Positions 34,301 to 45,951 of a stretch of 64,000 bases of DNA are shown here, piece after piece. Below the pieces are notes generated by a model that was given only the letters and a program-made list of their open reading frames with translations, made no database searches and was not told where the DNA came from. Made by a program: the position numbers and the translations under genes. Within the stretch, counting starts at the first letter, position 1. Every line of letters begins with the position of its first letter. Source of the stretch: Dichotomocladium elegans. Its lineage: Eukaryota; Mucoromycota; Mucoromycetes; Mucorales; Lichtheimiaceae. The stretch lies in the NCBI GenBank assembly GCA_025716815.1, contig JAIXMN010000003.1:1426001-1490000 (forward strand), given 5' to 3'.

Positions 34301-37300
34301 ATGGGAGCCACTGATAGCAAACTAGCCTTTCGGAAAGGTGTATTTCGTCTCTTTGAAGAACAGGTATTGCACACAATCCACGTAACAGCCGTTGCGCTTC
34401 ATTGTCTACTGACACGATGACTGTGTGTGTGCATTCTGGATGGTCAAACAGGGCATCCCCTCGTCAGCCGACGACTATTGGTCATTGGTAATACAAGTGA
34501 AATTGTTTTTCTACTCTTTCCATACATTTGATGTGTTGGCATCTTCTAACGGCGCATCCTGATTTTATAGTTCTGGACTTTACCAGATACCGTAGACGAT
34601 GTTTATACCTTGATTGGTGGCAGTGATGTCCGACGTGCCCGTGATTCGAGCAGAGAAAATCTCGAAACACTGATTGACAAGGTATATATAGATGGGTCCT
34701 TGCTGAAAGAGAAGTGCACTTGACAGCAGACGTCATTATCAATAGCTCTTGGACAAAATGAATTCGCTTGTCAACGCACCCAACTTTCCAGCGACGCCGA
34801 CGAGTGTTCACGAACTTCTCAACTGTTGCCGAGTCTTCTCACGTATCATCCCTTACGTCTTTGAAAACACCGAGAGCGCTGAATGGGAGGATAAGATCTT
34901 TTGGGTCCCTCGATCAGTTGAGCGGGTCGTGGTTCCAGAATCAGTAGATGATCAAGTAAGCTCATGTCTTTCGACCTCTTCTCCTTGGTCAAAGAGAAGT
35001 GGGCAGCGAGAACCGCGCATAACCTATTAACCATAGACTCAAAAGTCCCAACCACCGCAATACGATACTTTGCCTCCGCGTGGCGAAGTCCTCATGGCCT
35101 GTAAGCTTTACGATTCAGCAGAAAAGGAAGACGTAAATTGAATATACCTCTATCTAGTGACGCTCAAATCCTTGTTCCTTGCAGGATTTACGCTTCCACC
35201 AGCGATGGTAAATGAAGATGGATCAAAGGTTAACTACGTTATCTGGGAATCGGGTGTGGGTTCTTCCACACCCATTGGATCATCACGCGAGAATGATATG
35301 CATCGGATCGAGGTGCTTCGGTTGTTAATCGTGCTTCTTTCGCGGTCAATGTACGTCTCGCCATCGCAAGTGTTGAGCAAAGAGGACCAGTGGCTGTACC
35401 AGGTGGTCGCCAAGACGGAACGCAAGGTGGTACTTGCATTGCTCTGTAGTCTTCTCAACACGGCATGCAAATACAACCCTCTTGGGTGGGGTGTACCATA
35501 CAACCATATGATGTTTACGGACATCCGCGAGCAGCTCGTCATTATGTGTCTGCGCGTGCTCCTCGTAATTCTTGATTATCACTCACCCCGGGTCGCCAGC
35601 TCGATGCGCCAGCTCGACAGCAACAGCAGTCCGCCCGCTGATATTGTCGAAAGCATGGATCATCTGTCAATCCAGGATCCCGAAAAGCGAAAATTAGCAC
35701 AGCAGCAGGCAACTGCCCTTGCGATGCAAGTAGCGGAAGAGGCTAAGGGCACAATGATCGATTTGGACGAGACAAGCGACAATTCGTTCAAGCACTACCT
35801 CTCGAAACTCCACCGCGCTCAAGACTTCCAGTTTCTTATTGACGGAATATATCGTATTCTCAGCAACCCTATGCAGGCAAACAATACATATTTGCCTGGA
35901 TCGACAAAGCGTGTCCGCTGTCATGTGGAGATGATGATGTTATGCTGGAAATTACTAGAAACCAATTCGGTAAGCTCGACGGGCAAAAGGACGGTACAGG
36001 AGACTGACGAAGATGTGCGTGTATTATCAGCGTTTCAGAAATTATCTTATGGAGACAGAACGAGCATTGGATTTGATGGTAGTGCTGGTATATTATGCAA
36101 TGGAAAACAAGCTGGATCCAGGTAACGCGCTTAAGGAGAATGACATGGCCGAGTGTGTTTAGCTCACTGAATATCGAATTGTGCCGCAGCGCACGTTGGT
36201 CTCGTTCGGATGTGCGCATTTATTCTGCAGACGCTGTCTTCGGACCGCACTTTTGGTGTCAAGCTCAATCGAACCTTCGACGGTCACTCTTCTCTTCCCG
36301 CAAATATAAGGATACCTGCCTTTCATGGCACATATGCTGACTTTCTCATCATTGCAAGTATCGCCTACAAAATCCACCATGCTTGAATTAATTCGATGTC
36401 GCTTCATTAGTCCATTTTTACGTTGATTGCAACCTCCAAAGGCTCTCTGTCCACGCTTTATCCTGCATTAATCCTGACTATTACCAACATTTCACCATAT
36501 CTAAAGAATCTGTCTGTCACCTCCGCAAACAAGCTGATGGCTCTTTTTAGCTCCATGTCCGCCCCGGGGTTTTTGCTGGCCGATGAGGCAAATCACCGGC
36601 TGGTTGGCTATTTGATGGAGTCATTTAACAACATCATCCAATACCAATATTCCGGTATGTGTGTTCTACGCGGGAGCATTCACCTGAATGGTTTAGATGA
36701 CTTTATTTTCTGGTTAGATAATCCGAATATTGTATATGCCATTGTCCGCAGCAGTAACAAGTTTGAAAAGCTTCGCGACTTCAATCTCGAAAGTGCGATC
36801 GCGGAGCTGGATCGAATTCGACAACTGAAAGAAGAAAAACAACGCCAAAACGCTGCAGCGTCAGCATTGCCTGCACCAACATCCTCCCATCCGCCTGTGG
36901 AGAGCAAACAGCAGCAACAAGAAGACGCACAACCAAATGCAGAGGATGCGGCCGCTCCTGCGACAGAGAGTCTTTCGGACAAGGCTCGTGGGAAGCGACC
37001 AGAAGGCTCGTCTAGTGCTGCGGAGCTAAGTAGTGTTGGCCCACAACGACAAATGAGCACGACCTCCGTTTCATCAATGTCGACGATAGCAACTGTGCTA
37101 CCTGGAGCCAAGAATGGCTTTTTGCCTACGGACAGTTGGGTGCGAGAATGGCATCAACAACTACCGCTCCATCCGACCCTTGTTCTGTTAGAATACCTAG
37201 TTCCCCAGGTTCAAACAATGTGCTCCGCGCAATCGCTGACATCCGATGCTCAGGTGCTCGACTTTTTGCGTGGGATCACTCTAGTTGGGATATTGCCACC

Positions 37301-37571
37301 GCCGCAGCCGATCTTTATTCGCAAGTTCCGATGGGGCGAGGCACTGGTTATTTGGTTTAGAAGCATGCTATGGGGGCAAGCCTATGTGTCATCCATCACA
37401 GACTATTGCCCTTGGAGTGGGACTCTGGTTAAATTATTCCAGATCAAGCAACAACCTTCGCCCAATAACAGCAATAATAGCAACAGCACGACCGCTGCCA
37501 CCACGACCCATGCTCCGCCACAACCGTATGCAACAGCAGTTCAATCGTCATCATCACAGCAACAGCAGTAA
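34301..37571 (+). CDS. HID1: HID1 family protein (Golgi/secretory-granule factor)
   Basis: Peripheral, N-myristoylated-type membrane protein that acts at the trans-Golgi in secretory cargo sorting. Ten exons, all in phase: 34301-34363, 34452-34487, 34571-34681, 34746-34955, 35037-35100, 35158-35969, 36031-36121, 36190-36353, 36411-36654 and 36718-37571; 882 residues, the family length. Markers: MGATDSKLAFRKGVFRLFEE with Gly2 for myristoylation, VFSRIIPYVFEN, IWESGVG, GWGVPYNHMMFTDIREQLV, SLYPALILTITNISPYLKN-like TLYPALILTITNISPYLKNL, ESFNNIIQYQYS and the C-terminal WFRSMLWGQAYV. The intron after 36353 begins GCAAGT (GC-AG type). The 63-base intron 36655-36717 is divisible by three and free of stops, so its retention would insert 21 residues. 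A Gln/Ala/Pro-rich linker precedes the C-terminal block, and a Gln run ends the protein. Confidence 0.93.
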
Positions 37572-37593
37572 AGAGAGAGAGAGAGAGAGAGAG
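37572..37593. repeat. (GA)n microsatellite
   Basis: Eleven AG/GA dinucleotides directly after the HID1 stop codon, followed by an A-rich run, in the short convergent spacer between HID1 and the enoyl-CoA hydratase/isomerase gene. Confidence 0.85.
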
Positions 37594-37666
37594 GAAAAAA
37601 AAAAGAAAAGTCTATCAAAATAAAACAGACTTCTGAAAATTCTCCATGGGCAAACTTTTCTTTTTA

Positions 37667-38482
37667 TCAGAGCTTGGCCTTGTCCTTCAAGAAACGGTTC
37701 CAATCGGGTTTTTCCTTGTTGATGAACGCTGTGATGCCAAAAGCGGCCTCTTCGGACTGCATCATTTTCAAGTACGCATCTTGAATGACCTGTTGCACGT
37801 GTTTCTTATGTTGACCTGGCTGGCCGCCGGTATAAACATCGTTGACGAGCTGCTTTATGTCCGCCATGGCGCCCGGGGCAGAGTCGACGAGCAAGTCGAC
37901 GTAATGATTGACGGTGGCGTCGAGCATCGCCGGGTCGACGACGGCGGACCAGTAGGCGGCCATCTCGGCCGCAGGGACACGGCGGCCGGTGAGCATGTAT
38001 TCCCTGGCCCGTTGACGACCGACCTCGGGGACGATGAACTGGGAGATGATGGCCGGGATGATGCCACGCTTGACCTCGGTCAAGGCGATGAAGGCCGCGT
38101 CCGAGACGACGCGCAGGTCAGTGGCAAAAATCAGGCCGACGCCACCACCTAGAGCCGGGCCATTCACGCGGGCGATGGTGGGCTTAGGAAAGTGATAGAG
38201 GAGATCATAGACCTGGAGACCTCTGTGGAAACTATCCTCCAGCCCTTCTCCGCCCGTCGCCGTCGCTGTCATCAAGTCCATGCCCGTGCAAAAGTACTTG
38301 CCTGCGCCCGTCAGAACCAGCACACGCACATTGGGGTCGTCCTTGAGCGTGGCGAGCATAGAGACCAGCAACGTGGTCATTCTCGCCGTCAGGGCATTCC
38401 CTCTGCGTGGCCGATTCAGCATAATCGTAGCAACGTGATCTTGAATCGATAGTAGGACTTCGTCATCCGTGTGCCCTTCCAT
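37667..38482 (-). CDS. Peroxisomal enoyl-CoA hydratase/isomerase family protein (PTS1 AKL)
   Basis: Intronless 271-residue crotonase-fold protein, GC-rich relative to its neighbours. Markers: RGNALTARMTTLL, the oxyanion-hole strand VLTGAGKYFCTGMDL, ARVNGPALGGGVGLIFATDL, and LTEVKRGIIPA. Relative to rat mitochondrial hydratase, the Glu equivalent to Glu164 is present (in LTEV), but the Glu144 position, right after Gly-Gly-Gly-x, is Gly. One catalytic Glu is typical of enoyl-CoA isomerases rather than hydratases, so a delta3,delta2-isomerase-like role in beta-oxidation of unsaturated acids is favoured; this is inference. The C-terminus KDKAKL is a peroxisomal PTS1. It converges with HID1 (95 bases between stops). 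A run of TA repeats near 38496 may serve as its TATA region. Confidence 0.9.
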   Translation of the reverse strand: MEGHTDDEVLLSIQDHVATIMLNRPRRGNALTARMTTLLVSMLATLKDDPNVRVLVLTGAGKYFCTGMDLMTATATGGEGLEDSFHRGLQVYDLLYHFPKPTIARVNGPALGGGVGLIFATDLRVVSDAAFIALTEVKRGIIPAIISQFIVPEVGRQRAREYMLTGRRVPAAEMAAYWSAVVDPAMLDATVNHYVDLLVDSAPGAMADIKQLVNDVYTGGQPGQHKKHVQQVIQDAYLKMMQSEEAAFGITAFINKEKPDWNRFLKDKAKL

Positions 38483-38842
38483 TGGTATTGCTGGTATATA
38501 TATATGCTATCCAGAAAACAGAACAGAGGATGGCTATATAGCGCGTGCGTGTGGAACTCACAAAGAAAAAAGTTATGGGCTGTTCGCTTTGGACCTGGAA
38601 TGCGGAGAAAACGGCGAGTGCGTTGGGGAAACGAAAATGCAGAAAAGAAAAAGCATTTGTGTAAAACCCCACGTGAAGAGCAAGCGCGGTCGGATGGGGT
38701 TACGGCACGGCCGCGGGAAAAGGGGAGAGTGTGGTGCGGGGATGTTGGAAACGAAAAAGCCCCCAAGGTAATAAAAAGGAGATGTTTTTGGAATTACTCT
38801 TTTTTTATTTCGCTGGTTCGGACCATCAGACAGAAGGCAAGT

Positions 38843-39160
38843 TTAGGCCTTCTTCTTGGCTGCAAGAGCAGCAAGGGTACCCTTCTTGGCGAAACGCTGG
38901 TTGCGAAGGAACTTGGCATCCACCTTTTAAGAAAGAAAACCTTCATAAGCTCTCCCATTGCAAACAAACAAAAAAGTATATTCGTTTCCATCAACTTACA
39001 CCCTTGTTGGAGGGGTAACGGTGCTGCTTGGGCTTCTTGATACCGTTACGGTGGGCCTTGGAATCTAGAATCAGACGCATGGATGAGTCATTGGATTCTC
39101 CCGAATGCTTCGTAATGGCTTACTCTGGTTGTGGTTGGTGTGGTTCTTGGACTTGGCCAT
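38843..39160 (-). CDS. RPL29: 60S ribosomal protein eL29 (RPL29)
   Basis: Large-subunit ribosomal protein. Three exons (39160-39124, 39064-39000, 38923-38843) give 60 residues, the normal eL29 size: MAKSKNHTNHNQ, then SKAHRNGIKKPKQHRYPSNK, then FLRNQRFAKKGTLAALAAKK ending KKA. Very basic. Introns in the early part of the gene, short leader and strong codon bias fit a ribosomal protein gene. The start is secure by family. Confidence 0.97.
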
Positions 39161-39202
39161 TGCGTAAAGTTCCTTTTTAAATCACCGTAATAATATTAAT
39201 GA

Positions 39203-39230
39203 ATCCATCCATCCATCCATCCATCCATCC
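39203..39230. repeat. (ATCC)n microsatellite
   Basis: Seven tandem ATCC units in the upstream region of the eL29 gene. Confidence 0.85.
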
Positions 39231-39531
39231 GCCCGTTTGGTTCGTCCGTCAAAATGGTCGGTATCTGTTACCTTTTCGCGTAAGAAAAAAGAAAAGAGAG
39301 GGAGAGCTCTGGATGCCTTCTGTACACTCAGCTACATCGTTGGGTGGGGGGTGCGGTGCACCCTCAGTACCGCCCAAATACCCAACCGCCACCTTCTCTC
39401 CCCGCCATCACCCCCCAACCCATGGCCCCCCTGAGACAGAGATACCCATCATGACCCAATCATATTTCATTGCTTTCTTCTTATAATGTATTTGGAAATC
39501 ATGTATTAACTAAAAAAAATGCTCGAGATAA

Positions 39532-41110
39532 TTATGCTGTCGAATGCTTTCGTTTCTTCGGATGATCCGTCTTGTCATCGACCGTCTCCATTGCCTCCCA
39601 CATGGCCTGCTCTTCCTCATCCTCTTCCTCTTCCTCCTCATCTTCTTCCGCTCTATCTTCGTCTATCAGCACGCACGTCAAGCGCTGTTTCAGGTAAATG
39701 CTGTGTTCGCATTTGCGTTCTGTAGTCTTTGTCTCGTGTACTCTCAAGAACCGATCCACGGATACACTGACTAGCATTGTATCTTCTGGGTTTTTACCCG
39801 ATGTCAAGGCAACATCAGTAGCTGCACCGGTCAGCCCTAGAAAGAAACAAAAGGTAGCCATGAGCGCCCTGTTAATGCTTCCAGGTTCCTTATCCCCTTA
39901 ATTCACCTTTGAACTGAGCCAATGGTCGCCCCGTAGTTAAATCCAGAAAACGCATAGTGTTCATGGTATCGGTATAAACGAGCTGGTTAGGGTCCTTTCC
40001 TACCCGCAAGCAAGTAAGCGGCACCTTCCCGCCGACATCCACATCCCTGACGGGCCGCCGCTGCTGGCCCTCAGTGTCGTATAAGCGGATCTGATGGTAA
40101 TGCGTGGCCGTAGCAATCTTAGTGCCCTTGTCGTTCACGAATTGCAAATCACGAATCCAAATCGGTACTTCCAAATCCAACATGTCAGGACGCACGTTTT
40201 TGGCCTGAAACAATAACCCAGGAATAGCCTTATCCTTCTTGCTTTTCTTTGTATTGCTCGATTCGGTTGGCGCTGAATCTTTGTGCTGCATAATCATGTT
40301 GGCATCGAAAACCTTGAGGTCATTTGCTTTGCCACCTGTGGCGAATATATTGGAATGGATCGGATGAACGCGCATGATGCTCAAGTCAGATCCAGGAACA
40401 GAGAAAATGGTGGTAGTAACATTGGTGTTGGCAGTGTTGTAATCGGAGAGTGAGGTATAAGATACATGGCCCGTAGACGAGCAAGTGACGAGATAGCTAA
40501 AAGAATATCATTCATAATACCGAAACGAAGGAGATATATTATAAGAAAAAAAATAAAACGCAATGTGTAATGTTGATGTTGATTACTTACGTTGGGTCGG
40601 CGTGCAGGCCGACAAAGGTAGATTTGTCGGGAGTCACATTTTCATCGATGTACTCGCGCTCTATCTCACCTGTCTCGGGGTGGATATATTGAACTTTACC
40701 GTTTTTGCGTGCTACAACAATCTATATGCACCGGGGTGCCTATCCATTAGAAAGAAAGCAAAGGAAAAAAGAGACCATTGCTTACATATTTGACGTCGCC
40801 TAGCACACCCCAGCACATATGCTGAATTGCACTTGCTTTGTCGACTTTGCCAAACACTTTGACGTTAATGATCGGCTTCGAGGATGCGGCTTTACTATCG
40901 TCAGCGCCATCGCTGTCGAGCTTTTGCTTCTTGGAGTGTTGGTCTTGTTTGACATCCTTGGCAGGAATCAAAATGGCTGCCATCACAAGCACAAACGGTA
41001 ATTCTCGTTAGTGAAAAGATGGAGAAGACACGGATTGAGAATGCGTAAAGATTCAGCGAGAATGACCTACATTTTACCAAACCACTCTCGTCGCCTGTAT
41101 AGATCTGCAT
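39532..41110 (-). CDS. NSA1: NSA1/WDR74, WD40 ribosome-biogenesis factor
   Basis: Nucleolar WD40 protein of pre-60S particles (yeast Nsa1, human WDR74). Five exons (41110-41071, 40976-40786, 40721-40591, 40496-39907, 39836-39532), all in phase, give 418 residues. Markers: MQIYTGDESGLVK at the start, VARKNGKVQYIHPETGE, SIMRVHPIHSNIFATGGKAN, FQAKNVRPDMLDLEVPIWI, the HYHQIRLYDTEGQQRRPVRD block, and VSVSVDRFLRVHE near the end. The C-terminus has an acidic run (about 25 residues mostly Glu) and the nuclear signal KKRKHS. The N-terminal insert after the first blade is charged. The start matches the family. Divergent neighbour upstream is absent; 4 kb of spacer follow. Confidence 0.93.
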
Positions 41111-44100
41111 TGCAGGAGTAACATGTACGATCGATTGCCCACAAAACTTTTTTTTTCTGACGGGCGGAGTTTCGGATGTGGTTCCAAAAACGGGGTCGCT
41201 GACAACTTTTGCACTAGGTGTATTAAGCCATTGCATCAATAACAGAAAATATAGAGCATTTCAGGTAGGCAACAGCTAATATTTAGAGGTGGCGTTTGCC
41301 CCATGAATTAATAGATTGCACGTTTCGTTTTTTTATAGCATTACATAAGCAACCTGAATTAATGTCCAGTTACAGTTCCTTCGCTTGCAAGCTCCGAGTG
41401 ATCTTCCATCTTTCTTTTCCTAGCTGTGCCAGCAAAAGGCCTTTGCTCTATTGATGATACTGGCTGTCAAAATTGCTAGATATCAGCGCTGCGGTTGTCT
41501 TTGCACTTGTCTGTGGATCTGTAATACTTTTCTTGGATTCTTTCACGTTATATTCATGTTAATATGGAGTCCAGATTCATCAAGGGAGATGCAATTGCTT
41601 ATTCTAAGTCAAATTCACCCATTTTCCCATTGATGATGCATCATGTCGGTGTACTATTGGATTTTTGCGTTGCCGCTATTCCTGTCTACAGGCCAAAAAT
41701 CGGATATGTACGGTGACCGGTGGCGTGACACATTCTAAGATAACAATCCTAGTTATGCTCATCATTAAGAATGCATGAATAATACTTGGGTCTGCGTGGC
41801 TTAAAAGTTGCTGTCAAAGTTCCTTTCATGCTGTGGTACCCTTAATTGCTTTGAATGAACATGCATCCCTAGCTTCTTTGCTGCGACTGATGCTCTCGGA
41901 ACCTACCCGAACATTAGCTTTCAAAACACGGCGTTACCTTGGTAATGTGAGTTTAGCCGTTGCGGTTGAATCCCGTTTCTTTCACCGGAAAGGTCTGACA
42001 AGCTCAGAGTTACCGTCCTGAATTACATTACGAGGGCGCTCGACGTGCAAATAAACAGGTTGAAAACAGTACACTAACCTCTTCAACGGCAAAACAACAG
42101 TCTATGTATTGGTTCAAGACAGCCACGTTCCTCACCACCATGACATTGTCCATTTTCATAAAAAACTTGAATGTTGAATGGTAATATTGTAGAGAAGGGT
42201 CGGCACATCTGAAGAAGAGTGATGTATTATTAATAGAGGCAAATTTGCCAAGCTCTTTGTGCGATATGTATGTATCATTTTGCCCAAAGGTCCCTTTACT
42301 CACTGGACACTACTGAATTGGTCGGCATGCGACTTTGATCATACATATCAAAATACACCTAGCCTTCGCATGACAAAAGCCATAATGTACCTAAACGGAA
42401 TAACGTCACGTCAATGATAAGGTTAACAACGAAGGGCAAAATAGAGGTTGGGTGCGGGAAGATAGATCACAGGAATATTCTCCCGGAAAATAACGGCAGA
42501 TTAACAACCGAGGAAAGAGCCAACAATAGCAATCTATGAATTATATTCCCTCCCCTAATAATCCATTGTACATGGACCCGCCCGCTAATTGAAACCAGCC
42601 CTGGAATAAGCATCCCTTGCCGTTTACTTAAGTCGCTGTGAAATACATCAAGAGTGATATGCGATCTCTACAATTCTCCTCGGCGCTTCAAACACTTGAT
42701 CTATTGCTGTGCTACATCTATTTTATGTCCTGGAAAATCGAGACTGCCCGCCGAAAAGACAGCTTGAAAATTAAGACGTTGAAATGCTCTCAAACACTGC
42801 CTGATCCACAGATTTGCCCATTTGCAGGTACTTTTTGGAAATTTGGTTTCTTTTGACCCAGTTACTGTTGTTCTGGAATAAGCTTACGAATGTTTATTTA
42901 TAGCGCGTCATCAATAAACAGTGATGTCATATGTCATCAGATTACATCACTAACCATTCCTAGCATCATCTGGGCGATCTGGTGTAACGGATTGGGATCA
43001 TTTGCATTGTTTCTTCGGGGATGCTCCTTATCACCGCGATCATTTTCATATATCCCTTCATAGCCTATCCCACATACACACTACACAAAATACAGGCCCA
43101 AGTACACTATTGACTTTGATTGCTTTCACAGCATCATTCCATCGTTTCTACGCTTTTATATTTATGCCGCACAGTCACCGTGGGGTTTTGCCGCGTCACA
43201 TGGACTTGCTGGTGCAGAAGGAACATGTCGTTTTCAAATGTCCCGTCACTTGACGAGCCATAATTGCATGCGGGGTCCATGCGTGCGAAACAGACTATTA
43301 ACAGAAAGATGGTAACGGGTTTCTATAAGATACCGAGGGACGCTGGCGAATAATGACGTTTAGGAGGGTGGTCTTTATGCTGGGACTGACGATAATAATC
43401 CGTGAGGCTCAATGGATGCGATCTTTATGAGGAGAATTATGAAAATTAACAACGCAAGTATGTCTATGCGAATGCTGGTCTTCACTGATAGCGCGCAATT
43501 CATTCGTCCCTCTTGATCATGCACAAACCCGCTGAGGTTTAAAACCCTTTATTCCTATGTACTATTGATCATTTTCTGTCACCAAGATTTCTAATGCAAC
43601 CACTCCCATGGTCGGCATGGATCCACCTCGGTCATCTCGGAATGAATCCTTGGCCAATAAAGAGTATCATTTAATCTCACTGATGAAGACAACATAGCGC
43701 ATGGCAATGCGCAAAAAGAATTGAGCAAATTGCTCTGTAAAGTATCGATCAAACAATATCAGACCTATTAATTTTCTTGGCTGTTAGTACTACTATAGCA
43801 TCCGTTTGCATCGGATTCAAATATGCCCTTTAATGGACGGGCCAAAACCATCGCCAAGCGCGACAGGCGATCGCACAAACCTATAATAGTGAAAATAACA
43901 AGCTATTACAAGTCCGCGCGGTATTCCCAATCCGTGATCCCACTACCCACAGGAGCAAATTATATATTAACTTTTCGTAATACTGATGGTATACACGGGG
44001 TCCAAGAGAGAAACAATGGCGGATGAAGGGGGGGGAGCAATAGACAAAAGAAGATGTCGATCCTTTACCCAAAGAAAATGCTTCTTGAGCATCGGTTGGA

Positions 44101-45297
44101 TGACGAATCTTATTTGGAACATCTTCTATTATTATCTCTATTCGTGCTAGGAGTCTAAAAGTCTTCGATCGACCATCCGAGTCCTTCGCGCTCCTGCCAA
44201 TAAGAAAGAGCGTAAAGAAAAGCACCTGGAACCACCGAAGCGAATGCATATGGAGTGGGCTGAGGCGATTACACCAAAAAAGTGACGATAGCCTTAGCCA
44301 AAGAAGGTAGGGCTTACCTTATATGCTACGGTATATCTCTCTGTGCACGAAAACGCCACGCACAAGTAATGCTCGAAAAGGAAATATGCAGGGCAGTGCG
44401 CAGCCATATGATACCTCTTGCCAAGAGGAATGAACATATCTATATACACATATACAAGGATGAGGAGGGTTTCTTTTCGACCAGATTACTTTTGAGACCC
44501 ACAGTAAAAGGAAGATATATGACGTCTGGACCAGCCAGGTGCATGTATTATTCTGTCTCCCTGTCATATCCAAGTGTGGACGCCTCCCCCGGGGGACGCT
44601 ATTGGTCCCGAAAGCGTATGGAGATTCCCGGAAAAGGGAATATGTGGCATATATAAGTGTGGTGCAGAAAGTCGACTTAGCTGCGGTCATTTCGCTCCTT
44701 GGCAATTGTCGAAATCGCGCAGCGACATGAGCGACGTGAAATCCGGAGCTTATGAGCAAGAGTACAAGTAGAGACGAGGTAATTCTCCATGATATTTGCA
44801 AACAGAACTGGATCATCAATGTAGCTAGGATGTGCTGTGCACACACAGGCAGCAAGAGCTTCAAGCCTATTAGAAAAGAAACATAGTATTCTAGAGCTAG
44901 CAATCGAAATTGGTTGCGCAGATAGCCAGGACACAATCGCCGAGAGATGCGCTATTTTGTGATATGCTTATTGTGGTTATGTTTGTGGTGCAAAGACTGC
45001 ATGCACGTAACGGAGCGGCATGATAATATCCAGATTTGAAGCAATAAAGGGAAGCAACAATTACCAGGGATGTTTGTGGTTTATGCATACTTCAGTTAAC
45101 GGGTATTTATTTTTGGCATAACAAAAGGTATGATAAAAAAAGGGGGGCATAGAAAAGATGGGGGATCTATATATGTACATACGCGAGTTCTTTTTTCTGC
45201 TAGCTTTTTAAGATGAGTGTATAAACATATTGCGTTGGTATGATATTGTTTCTGACGATAGAGACATAATGGTAGACGTGAGAAGAGAATGATCATC
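41111..45297. other. Long spacer with uncertain coding traces
   Basis: About 4.2 kb with no supported gene. Minus strand 42028-42303 has a 90-codon frame whose middle (CADPSLQYYHSTFKFFMKMD) is protein-like and ends at a GTTAGT donor-like site, without recognised family. Minus strand 44319-44936 is open for 205 codons but is hydrophobic and patternless. Nothing is called. Confidence 0.4.
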
Positions 45298-45851
45298 TCA
45301 TATTAACACACCGGGATGCTTCTGATCAATGTGACGTGACAGGGCATCTTTTCGGCTGAAAGCGCTGGTACATAGGCGGCACGGATGCGTCTTGAGGCCC
45401 TGGTGGACGGTTTGATAGTGGCGCTTGCAATCGTGTTTGCGGTCAAAGCGTTTGGTACAGATCCGGCATGCATAGGGTTTTTCACGGTACTTGTCGTGCG
45501 TCCGAATATGGGTTAAGAGATTGAATTTGCGGGTGAAGGATCGGGTACAAATGTGACAGGAATAACGGCGGTTTCCCCGTGGCTGAGCGTTCAGCACAGG
45601 GAAAAGCGACTCGGTCTGCGGCGTAAGGTCATGACTATCATCTTTTTGCACAGAACTGTAAAGATAGCATGCCATTGTCATGTCTTGTTCGGGACTCATC
45701 ATCGGCGTCAGCTCTTCTTGTTTGATGATAATCGGCGAGAAGATTTCCGTCGATAAAGAAAGTGGAGTGTAAGGTGTGAGACACGGATCAAGCAGGGGGG
45801 TCATCATAGGAGTAGCAACGCTATTATGAGGCGAGGCATAGTGGTGATCAA

Positions 45852-45882
<31 letters not shown>

Positions 45883-45951
45883 ATGGGGCTGCATGAGCAA
45901 TGCGGGATTAATCGCGCCGTAGTGGAATGTTCCAAAGCCCAGATTATCCAT
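45298..45951 (-). CDS. Three-finger C2H2 zinc-finger transcription factor
   Basis: Intronless 217-residue protein, probably nuclear. Residues 18-32 are poly-Gln (encoded by ten CAG). Then comes a Thr, Pro and Leu-rich region with a possible sumoylation site (IIIKQEE). Three C2H2 fingers lie at about 130-215: YSCHICTRSFTRKFNLLTHI, YACRICTKRFDRKHDCKRHY and HPCRLCTSAFSRKDALSRHI. Linkers are longer than the TGEKP type (KYREKP). The start MDNLGFG follows an AT-rich leader. About 300 bases upstream is a perfect RFX X-box (46253-46266), which could control it. The fungal two- and three-finger layout is shared with stress and developmental regulators, but no ortholog is claimed. Confidence 0.88.
45853..45882. 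repeat. Ten CTG (CAG) triplets, coding
   Basis: Ten uninterrupted CTG units on the plus strand encode a Gln run of the C2H2 factor on the minus strand. Confidence 0.9.

Noticed and set aside
37136..37623. Two plus-strand frames overlapping the end of HID1
   Set aside because: Out-of-frame shadows of the HID1 last exon.
44319..44936. 205-codon minus-strand open frame
   Set aside because: Hydrophobic but patternless, no homology or splice support, and overlapped by equally open frames on the other strand.
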